Of a stretch of 5,088 bases of DNA, positions 1-5,088 are shown piece after piece. Below the pieces are notes generated by a model. It did no database searches. It was not told the DNA's origin and saw only the letters and a program-made list of their open reading frames with translations. The DNA lies in NCBI GenBank assembly GCA_039029935.1, contig JBCCFC010001025.1, positions 1 to 5,088 of the forward strand, in the 5' to 3' direction. A program made the translations under genes and the position numbers. Numbering within the stretch: the stretch's first letter is position 1; the number at the start of each line of letters is the position of its first letter. The stretch is from G039029935 sp039029935 (lineage in GTDB: Bacteria > Chloroflexota > Anaerolineae > Caldilineales > Caldilineaceae).

Positions 1-322
1 ATGCATTCGTTTCCAGCCATCGGTTGAGGTTGATATCGTCAAACTGGGGTTGTTCAGTCAGGGGTTGTTTGGTTAAGGAGCGACTTTGTGCGTGATTGAC
101 AGAGATATTGCTATCCATTGTGCTATCCATTGTGCTATCCATTGCGCTATCCATCGAAAGCACACGAGAAAGAAACGTCCTCCATGATGTCAAGGAACGT
201 TTATCCTTGGCAGAGACAGCCTTCATCCTCAAGGCGAGTTGTTCGATGGCCTTATCCAATTCATGAATCGACCAAGACAGCGTATTCAGTTTTGTCCAAT
301 CTTTTTTAGTCAAAATATACAC
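1..322 (-). CDS. Unrecognised protein, 5' part only, runs off the left edge
   Basis: An open frame on the minus strand begins about 20 bp after the exporter stop and continues uninterrupted to base 2, giving 107 complete codons. An in-frame TGA at 329-331 bounds it. GTG 322 is preferred because GAG (330-328) lies 5 nt upstream; GTG 325 and TTG 313 are alternatives. The protein begins YILTKKDWTKLNTLSW, has no signal peptide or membrane helix so far, and is probably helical to about residue 56 (WSIHELDKAIEQLALRMKAV). It then has four MDSx tetrapeptides (57-72) and, further on, two pentapeptides LTKQP-LTEQP. The last visible part, FDDINLNRWLE, looks like the start of another structured segment. 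I recognise no family. Position and spacing suggest it is co-transcribed with the exporter and could be an accessory or regulatory protein, or part of the export machine. Base use and frame length support a real gene. Confidence 0.72.
   Translation of the reverse strand, partial: MYILTKKDWTKLNTLSWSIHELDKAIEQLALRMKAVSAKDKRSLTSWRTFLSRVLSMDSAMDSTMDSTMDSNISVNHAQSRSLTKQPLTEQPQFDDINLNRWLETNA
46..75 (-). repeat. Degenerate 15-bp tandem pair encoding LTKQP-LTEQP
   Basis: The two 15-bp units (46-60 and 61-75 on the plus strand) agree at 12 of 15 positions and encode LTKQP and LTEQP in the partial left-edge gene. It is an older, more diverged duplication than the nearby 12-bp array. Confidence 0.7.
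107..154 (-). repeat. Four 12-bp tandem repeats encoding MDS(A/T/T/N)
   Basis: Read on the minus strand, ATGGATAGC occurs four times at exact 12-bp spacing (starts 154, 142, 130, 118), followed by GCA, ACA, ACA and AAT. It is in frame with the partial gene at the left edge and encodes MDSA-MDST-MDST-MDSN. Each unit carries an in-frame ATG. Near-identity points to recent slippage or duplication. Confidence 0.93.
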
Positions 323-344
323 CACAACTCAATTCAGTCTGCTT

Positions 345-3300
345 TTATCGTTTATCTACCTGCCCATCTGCAATCCACAGATGACGCCAAGGCTTCTCAT
401 GCCACAGCTGACGTGAAATCGACACCTCATCCTCAAGCAATGCGCGATAAGGGCTATTGGGCTGTGTCATCAATACGTCAGGCGGACCATCCTCCACAAG
501 GCGACCTTTGTCCATGACCAACACACGTGGAAACAACTGCGTTTCACGTAGATCGTGGGTGACACATAATAAAGTTATATCACGCCAATAGGTTCGCGCC
601 GTCTCTAATAACGTTCGGCGTTGATGACGATCTAATCCGCGAAATGCCTCATCCAATATGGCCAGGCGAACATCGGGACGAGAGAGCGCACGCGCAAACC
701 GGACCCGTTGCCCTTCACCACCAGACACCAGCTTACCGCCTTCCCCCAGTGCTGTCTGACGACCTTGGGGGAGTTTCTCCAGAATAGCGTTGAGATTCGC
801 TTTTGCGAAGGCTTGACTTTCTGGCATTGCCGATTTCCCTGAAACACCATAGCGCAAATTCTCTGACATCGAGCGATTCCACAGTTGTACAGAAGGATCA
901 ACCCAAGCAGTTGCGTGACGTAGGGCCAGAAGTTGTTGTCCAATCAAAGGTTCCCCATCAACCAGCACTTGTCCGCTGGTCAACTTGTGCCAACCCAATA
1001 ATACGCCTGTCAAGCTGGACTTGCCAGCACCTGATGCACCGACAATGGCAACATGTTCACCGGGCTGAATTATGAGGTTAATATCCGCCAAAATCGTATG
1101 ACCACTTGTATATACGCCCACATGATTTAGCTGTATAGATACCCCTACCTGCGCAACAGATTCATGGCTTTTTGGCTGTTGCTCATTCAGAATTCTGCTG
1201 AGTCGCGCAGGTTTTGTACGATGTTCATCTATAGGCCAACTAGGGCTGGGTGCGACCATCTCCTCTTCATTGGTTGCCCCCAGCGGCTCCATCACCCGCA
1301 ATAGACTGTTACGATGACTGGGGTACTGCTTGGCAATCGAAAGCAAGGATTGCCCTAACGCAGGTAGACTGAGAACCCAATAAAGCAACAACAAAGCACC
1401 GCTGGCATCGGCATAGGTTGCGGTGTAGCCAAATACAATCCAACCCGCAAAACTCAAGCTAATCAGTGCAGTCAATGCCTGCGCAATTACATCAATGTGA
1501 TGGAACTCATAGGCTGCTTGCGCCCATTTCACCAACAAGCTTTCATGTTCACGACGGATAGATCGTTCCGCACCATGTGTGCGCACAGGGGCAAGCCCCA
1601 ACAGTGCATCCAGATAAAAACGGCTTAGTGCGCTTGCATGTCCCTGCACACGCATATCACGCTCCGCAAGCAGCGGCTGTGTAATCAAAATGAGTCCAAA
1701 GAGCAACAGGACAGACAGCATCACTTGGACAGCGCTCTCCGGATATAGAAGAATGACACCACCAACCGTTAGGAGCAATTGAAAGCTATTCTCTAAAAAT
1801 CGGCTGGCAAGGGTTGGCAATCGATGCAACAGACGCAGTTCATAAATGCGTCTCGTCATGTCAGAGGTTAAGCGACTGTGAAAATAGCGGTCACTCAATC
1901 GTGGAATTTTTTCGAGAAAAGCAATTCGCATCCGTGTTTCAAGCCGTCGCCCCATCCGCCATACCATAACTTCAATGGGAAACTCCAGCAAGAAAAGCAC
2001 AATTGCAAACAATGTAGAGACGATTAAGAATATAAAAGGCTGTGATCCTTGAAATAGGTCCGTATCAGGTGAGGTCGCCCCCAACATTTCACCGATTTCC
2101 AACAGTCCTCGCAAGAGAGCAGCCTCAATGGTGACACCAATTGCAGCCATCAACAGGGCAACGGAAACCATGACGGGGGTCAAATAGCCATCAGCCAAGA
2201 ACATTTGTAAAATATGCTTCTCAGGCTGTATAGATGGTTCATCAACCACAGCTTGCAACTCAGGTGAGAGGTTTTTTTTCATTGATTCATGATGAGACTC
2301 ATCACCACTATCATCATGTACAGGTGACGCTGGGTCTTCAAACGCTGGGTCTTCAAACGCTGGGTCTTCAAACGCTGGGTCAGCCAGTACAGACTCAACT
2401 ACCTCCTCAACTACCCCCTCAACTACCCCCTCGTCTGTGCCAATATGTATGTTCGTAACACCCGGTGTTTCCGAGTGTTCGATATCGGGCCTAGTCAGGG
2501 TTAATTCAGCCGCGTCCCGATTTTGCTGCGGGGAGTATCTCTGCTTTTGGGCAGAATTAATCGCACGAACACGCAATAAAACAGCCCCATGCATCACCAA
2601 TGTTTCTGAGGCGGATTCATCCCCCTCATTATCATCCCCCTCATTATCATCACTCTCATTACCATTTATACCACCTGTAGAAGGTAACGAATGGACAACC
2701 CAAAAAGGTTCTGGAATTGTTCCCCAAGGCTCTTTTGGCTGCGAACTATTGTTTGATGACTGACCGATTGACTGATTCTCTAGGAAAAATCGAGTGACCA
2801 GTTCACGTGCTTCATCGCCCCGAAGGACTCCACCCCCTCGCATCAGCGATGTTGTCATCCGTGTTGACGCATCGAGCGCTGCTAAGGGACGCCAAGAGGG
2901 TTCTGCAATTGCTTGTGCAATTAGAGCATTCGCAGTTGCCTCATGAAAAACAAGATTGGTCAGTCGATAGCGTAACGGATTGATAAACTCATCCGTCCCT
3001 GCCCAATCACGCCAGGTTGTCGCCAAAAAAGGGGTTGTATGACGATAGATTTGGCGTAGAAACCGTTTTTGTCGCACCCAACGTCGCCCTATCGCTGGAT
3101 CCATGATTTGGGCAAAGCCTACATAGGTCCGCCAAGCCACCAAAAAGTGCTGTACCTGATTGGGTAATCTGGTTGAGATTAACGATGGCAACATCTGTGT
3201 ATCTGGTATAAAAAGATGATCAATGGGGACAACCACTTTTTGTGCAGATAAACCTAAATCGTTGGCAACATCTTCCAATGTATCAATCGAGGTTCCGTCC

Positions 3301-3476
3301 AAATTAGTCTGGCAGGCTTCACGCAAACGGCCATAGCTGGCAGAGATACCAAAGCCTTCCAGCAGACATTTCAAGGCAGCAGGGCCACTATCCATTGTCG
3401 ACGCTTGGATCACTTGTGGGGCAAAAATTTTTTGATGGATTCGTCTATGGCTTGTCTGGCTAGAATTAGATTGCAT
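345..3476 (-). CDS. ABC exporter with cysteine-less C39 peptidase-like domain and repeat-rich linker
   Basis: ATG 3476 to TAA 345-347, 1043 residues, unusually long for a C39-type exporter (about 700). Residues 18-145 form a C39-like domain: Q24 and D29-S30-G31 align with the Q(x5)CG motif, with Ser for the nucleophilic Cys; H110 (HFLV) and D126 (MDP) are kept at family spacing. Residues 161-232 are a helical connector. Residues 233-420 are a low-complexity acidic linker with tandem repeats. Six membrane helices fall near 431-455, 479-503, 564-580, 581-603, 662-685 and 690-712. The ATPase domain (about 780-1015) has Walker A GASGAGKSS (813-821), signature VSGGEGQ (917-923), Walker B LAILDEA (938-944), D-loop GLD (947-949) and H974. 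The Q-loop is unusual: WVDPSVQLW (858-866) lacks the standard V-P-Q order. It should drive ATP-dependent export of a peptide or protein through the inner membrane with the upstream adaptor. A cysteine-less domain would bind rather than cleave substrate, as in HlyB-type exporters (inference). Confidence 0.96.
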   Translation of the reverse strand: MQSNSSQTSHRRIHQKIFAPQVIQASTMDSGPAALKCLLEGFGISASYGRLREACQTNLDGTSIDTLEDVANDLGLSAQKVVVPIDHLFIPDTQMLPSLISTRLPNQVQHFLVAWRTYVGFAQIMDPAIGRRWVRQKRFLRQIYRHTTPFLATTWRDWAGTDEFINPLRYRLTNLVFHEATANALIAQAIAEPSWRPLAALDASTRMTTSLMRGGGVLRGDEARELVTRFFLENQSIGQSSNNSSQPKEPWGTIPEPFWVVHSLPSTGGINGNESDDNEGDDNEGDESASETLVMHGAVLLRVRAINSAQKQRYSPQQNRDAAELTLTRPDIEHSETPGVTNIHIGTDEGVVEGVVEEVVESVLADPAFEDPAFEDPAFEDPASPVHDDSGDESHHESMKKNLSPELQAVVDEPSIQPEKHILQMFLADGYLTPVMVSVALLMAAIGVTIEAALLRGLLEIGEMLGATSPDTDLFQGSQPFIFLIVSTLFAIVLFLLEFPIEVMVWRMGRRLETRMRIAFLEKIPRLSDRYFHSRLTSDMTRRIYELRLLHRLPTLASRFLENSFQLLLTVGGVILLYPESAVQVMLSVLLLFGLILITQPLLAERDMRVQGHASALSRFYLDALLGLAPVRTHGAERSIRREHESLLVKWAQAAYEFHHIDVIAQALTALISLSFAGWIVFGYTATYADASGALLLLYWVLSLPALGQSLLSIAKQYPSHRNSLLRVMEPLGATNEEEMVAPSPSWPIDEHRTKPARLSRILNEQQPKSHESVAQVGVSIQLNHVGVYTSGHTILADINLIIQPGEHVAIVGASGAGKSSLTGVLLGWHKLTSGQVLVDGEPLIGQQLLALRHATAWVDPSVQLWNRSMSENLRYGVSGKSAMPESQAFAKANLNAILEKLPQGRQTALGEGGKLVSGGEGQRVRFARALSRPDVRLAILDEAFRGLDRHQRRTLLETARTYWRDITLLCVTHDLRETQLFPRVLVMDKGRLVEDGPPDVLMTQPNSPYRALLEDEVSISRQLWHEKPWRHLWIADGQVDKR
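2329..2381 (-). repeat. 15-bp tandem repeats in the exporter linker encoding (DPAFE)n
   Basis: Three perfect copies of GCTGGGTCTTCAAAC (plus strand, 2329-2343, 2344-2358, 2359-2373) are followed by a partial copy, GCTGGGTC (2374-2381). They are in frame in the exporter and encode DPAFE repeats at about residues 366-383. Perfect identity suggests recent expansion and likely copy-number variation between strains. Confidence 0.95.
2395..2430 (-). repeat. 12-bp tandem repeats in the exporter linker encoding (EGVV/EEVV)
   Basis: Three copies of TCAACTACCCCC (plus strand, 2395-2406, 2407-2418, 2419-2430), with one mismatch in the first copy. They encode EGVVEGVVEEVV at about residues 349-360 of the exporter. 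The unit length of 12 preserves the frame. Confidence 0.92.
2623..2665 (-). repeat. 15-bp tandem repeats in the exporter linker encoding acidic (DDNEG)
   Basis: Two 15-bp copies of CCCTCATTATCATCC (plus strand, 2623-2637 and 2638-2652, last base differing) are followed by a third, degraded copy to about 2665. They encode the acidic run NESDDNEGDDNEGDE at about residues 273-287. The run sits between two hydrophobic, strand-like segments (PFWVVHSLP and TLVMHGAVLLRVRA), as if inserted into a loop of a folded subdomain. Confidence 0.88.
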
Positions 3477-3478
3477 GG

Positions 3479-4012
3479 CTATCTTGGGTTGCGTGAAGCA
3501 AAAGATGGTTCGACGAATTGACCACCGGATGCCTGCAAAACTAAACGAGCAGGGGTTGTGTGGGCAATTTCAATATCAACATGACCAGATAACCCACGAT
3601 TCAGTGCAAACAAGGTTGATTCATCGGCATCGTTTGTGTATACCGTCACATTGAGAAGGTTACTTTCTGGTTCTGGGTCCATAGAAACCACAACGGCGGG
3701 AATACGGTTTGGGGGTTGCTTACCATAGCCACCACCAGAAGCAACAGGAATTTCATGTGTAAGATTTGGGCGTATAATGGCCGACTGACCGACTTGAAGA
3801 TAGTCAAGAGATTCTATTGGGAATCGAGTAAACACTTCGCCCTTACCCGTTGTGTAGACAATTTGCCCCGTATCATAGGTGCTGATGGGCGCAAAGATAA
3901 ACCAGATCGCCCAAGCCATGAATAGAAGTATAGCTATTCCTAGATAAATAAAGGACAGCCTAAAACTGTCGACCTGCACTGAGCGCATGGATTCTGAAAA
4001 TGAAACTGACAT
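3479..4012 (-). CDS. Short HlyD-family membrane-fusion (adaptor) protein
   Basis: I chose ATG 4012 (177 residues). An in-frame TTG at 4039 would add nine residues; neither has a clear Shine-Dalgarno, and the sequence after the ATG (MSVSFSESMRS...DSFRLS) resembles typical adaptor N-termini. Numbered from the ATG, a short cytoplasmic tail is followed by one membrane helix at about 19-41, then a periplasmic part. The segment ESLDYLQVGQSAIIRP resembles the 'VGQ' start of the HlyD beta-barrel, and the strand pattern PAVVVSMDPEPE..LNVTVYT..LNRGLSGHVDIEI matches its last strands. The lipoyl half-motifs and long helical hairpin that normally reach the outer-membrane channel are absent, so the protein is less than half the usual length of about 400. 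It would sit in the inner membrane beside the exporter encoded 2 bp downstream, with which it is probably translationally coupled. Family assignment rests on pattern recognition of the helix and barrel only. A Gly/Pro-rich loop (SGGGYGKQPPNR) sits mid-protein. Confidence 0.78.
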   Translation of the reverse strand: MSVSFSESMRSVQVDSFRLSFIYLGIAILLFMAWAIWFIFAPISTYDTGQIVYTTGKGEVFTRFPIESLDYLQVGQSAIIRPNLTHEIPVASGGGYGKQPPNRIPAVVVSMDPEPESNLLNVTVYTNDADESTLFALNRGLSGHVDIEIAHTTPARLVLQASGGQFVEPSFASRNPR

Positions 4013-4039
4013 ATCGTACTTTTGAATATATCTGCTCAA

Positions 4040-4118
4040 TGTTCATTGGCAATCGTTGCGGTTTGATACCAACCCCATACTGACCCCGACTGATTGAGCA
4101 GATACTTTTGAATGATGA
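4040..4118 (-). other. Short gap between the P-type ATPase relative and the adaptor
   Basis: A gap of 79 bp (106 bp if the adaptor starts at ATG 4012). I see no terminator hairpin or convincing promoter. In the -1 frame relative to the upstream gene, an open stretch encodes IIIIQKYLLNQSGSVWGWYQ and a few more residues, and ends in a TGA (4036-4038) that overlaps the possible TTG start of the adaptor as TTGA. That stretch has no canonical start codon of its own. Confidence 0.5.
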
Positions 4119-5048
4119 TTATGCTGTTTCGACTCGAACCCGAATTGAGCCGATCAGCACGATGTCTGAGGCAGCTACAAAACTGCCACTATCACATATT
4201 GCCACCGATTGATTGTTATATTCGTCATCGATCATGCGCTTTTTCACCCATGCTCGTCCCTGTGCAATAACGCCATCAACTGGAACCATGTCACCTGTTT
4301 GAATCAAAACGATATCGCCATTGCCAATAAGATGAATCGGGCGAACAGAGACACGCCCACGTATCTCAACCTTTGCAGTTGTTGGGGTTTGCCATGCCAA
4401 AATTTGGCCGAGCCGCTGATGTTGGTTTTCAGCCAACTTTTGACGCTGGTGCATACGCAGCCAATAATATCCACCAAATCCGATTGCCCCCAAAATATAG
4501 TATCCCTGAAGAATGGAAAACAGCACAGCACCAACTTGAACAAGGGATTCAATGACAGCATTTGTCATTTTCCGCTCTTCCATGAGTAAATAACCAGCTC
4601 TTTGCGCAGCAGGGATTTCCATATAGGCAAGCAGCGGGATGGATAAATATTTTAAGGGGAAATAGACCAGTGGGCCTACGCTGGAAACGCCCAAAGCCCC
4701 CATTGCAAGAATCAACCCACGTTTGTTCAGATCAATTTCATAAGAATCAAAGTCGATTTCACCATCTCGCTGTAATTGCGATGCGTTCAACTCTGCTGAA
4801 GTTGTATCGTCAAACTCAGGTTCATCTAGGTCTGAGTCAGAGAGCCAACGTAACGTTCTTTGGCGAAAACTCTGCCACATATCAGGTTCGAGATTACCAT
4901 TTGACCATGCGACTGTTGTTGGAATAGATTGATATCCAGCATCATAGGCGGACTGTAGTTGCATGATTAGAGATTTATTTTGGATACGTTGATAGCTTAT
5001 ATATCCTGCGGATAGAATACCTGTTGTAAGTAAAATTGTTGTTATCAT
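4119..5048 (-). CDS. Truncated P-type ATPase-like membrane protein, heavy-metal (P1B) type, ending at the actuator domain
   Basis: Starts at ATG 5048 and ends at TAA 4119-4121, giving 309 residues. Residues 1-18 are a hydrophobic N-terminal segment. Residues 70-107 are acidic (many D and E). Two hydrophobic stretches, about 110-142 and 164-197, match the first membrane helix pairs of P1B ATPases, and a short cytoplasmic loop (EERKM) lies between them. Residues 225-309 are an actuator domain: GDIVLIQTGDMVPVDGVI (244-261) is the typical family motif and IGSIRVRVE (299-307) its usual final strand. The dephosphorylation loop TGES is replaced by DDEY (274-277). The DKTGT phosphorylation site, the nucleotide-binding domain, the CPC helix and all later helices are missing; full family members are usually over 600 residues. 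It cannot pump ions as a normal P-type ATPase. Being first in a block with an HlyD adaptor and a C39-type ABC exporter suggests an accessory or scaffold role (inference). A decayed ATPase is the alternative, but the domain-end stop and intact frame favour a maintained gene. Confidence 0.85.
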   Translation of the reverse strand: MITTILLTTGILSAGYISYQRIQNKSLIMQLQSAYDAGYQSIPTTVAWSNGNLEPDMWQSFRQRTLRWLSDSDLDEPEFDDTTSAELNASQLQRDGEIDFDSYEIDLNKRGLILAMGALGVSSVGPLVYFPLKYLSIPLLAYMEIPAAQRAGYLLMEERKMTNAVIESLVQVGAVLFSILQGYYILGAIGFGGYYWLRMHQRQKLAENQHQRLGQILAWQTPTTAKVEIRGRVSVRPIHLIGNGDIVLIQTGDMVPVDGVIAQGRAWVKKRMIDDEYNNQSVAICDSGSFVAASDIVLIGSIRVRVETA

Positions 5049-5088
5049 TATGTTTATTTAACTTAGCACAACCCTCATTGCACTTTAC
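5049..5088 (-). other. A/T-rich leader upstream of the first gene
   Basis: These 40 bases precede ATG 5048. GAGGG at 5072-5076 is a Shine-Dalgarno-like motif but lies 23 nt before the ATG, too far to serve it. The stretch next to the ATG is A/T-rich (TTAAATAAACATA) with no ribosome-binding site. Stops occur in two frames, so an upstream gene may end near here, but too little sequence is present to tell. No promoter can be assigned. Confidence 0.4.

Noticed and set aside
118..517. Overlapping plus-strand frames at the left end
   Set aside because: They lie opposite the end of the exporter and the minus-strand partial gene; the PLCYPLRYP-type repeat is only the reverse reading of the MDSx array.
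632..943. Second minus-strand frame of 103 codons overlapping the ATPase domain
   Set aside because: It lies wholly inside the exporter's Walker A to Walker B region in another frame and has no recognisable domain.
2329..2430. Possible CRISPR-like array
   Set aside because: Units are 12-15 bp, directly abutting with no spacers, and lie in frame inside a coding region.
2234..2458. Plus-strand open frame with a repeated GLQTL peptide
   Set aside because: It is the antisense shadow of the 15-bp and 12-bp repeats in the exporter linker; the minus-strand frame is far longer and has clear domains.
4119..4135. Programmed -1 frameshift at the end of the first gene
   Set aside because: No slippery heptamer or downstream stem-loop is visible around the stop, so a programmed event is not supported; only the open frame is reported.
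4209..4589. Plus-strand open frame of 126 codons opposite the P-type ATPase relative
   Set aside because: The minus-strand frame encodes recognisable membrane helices and an actuator domain; the opposite frame shows no family features.
5049..5088. Promoter or ribosome-binding site before the first gene
   Set aside because: No spaced -35/-10 pair is visible in the 40 bases, and the GAGGG motif is 23 nt from the start codon.

Overview
All recognisable genes lie on the minus strand and read from the right edge to the left edge as one tightly packed, operon-like block of four genes. In transcription order they are: (1) a 309-residue membrane protein that looks like the front part of a heavy-metal-type P-type ATPase but ends at the end of the actuator (A) domain; (2) a short HlyD-like membrane-fusion/adaptor protein with one membrane anchor; (3) a 1043-residue ABC exporter with an N-terminal C39-peptidase-like domain, a long repeat-rich acidic linker, a six-helix transmembrane domain and an ATPase domain; (4) the start of an unrecognised protein that runs off the left edge.

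The window suggests a Gram-negative-type (two-membrane) bacterium, because an HlyD-type adaptor is paired with a C39-type ABC exporter. Base composition looks intermediate (somewhat below 50% GC by eye), start codons have weak or no Shine-Dalgarno sequences, and short in-frame tandem repeats (12 or 15 bp) are common. Species cannot be fixed from the sequence; filamentous gammaproteobacteria and cyanobacteria are only guesses.

Layout: 5049-5088 is a short A/T-rich leader. 4119-5048 is the A-domain-only P-type ATPase relative. 4040-4118 is a small gap. 3479-4012 (possibly to 4039) is the adaptor. 345-3476 is the ABC exporter, starting 2 bp after the adaptor stop. 1-322 is the partial fourth gene, starting about 20 bp after the exporter stop.

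Working together, the exporter and adaptor would form the inner-membrane part of a type I-like export machine. Two usual catalytic functions appear to be lost. The C39-like domain has Ser where the nucleophilic Cys should be, while the Gln, His and Asp of the active site remain. The P-type ATPase relative has no phosphorylation or nucleotide-binding domain, and its TGES loop reads DDEY. I read the set as a possible export system in which a degenerate peptidase domain would bind rather than cut the substrate, and a catalytically dead P-type ATPase relative serves as a membrane subunit. The substrate is not in this window and that reading is inference.
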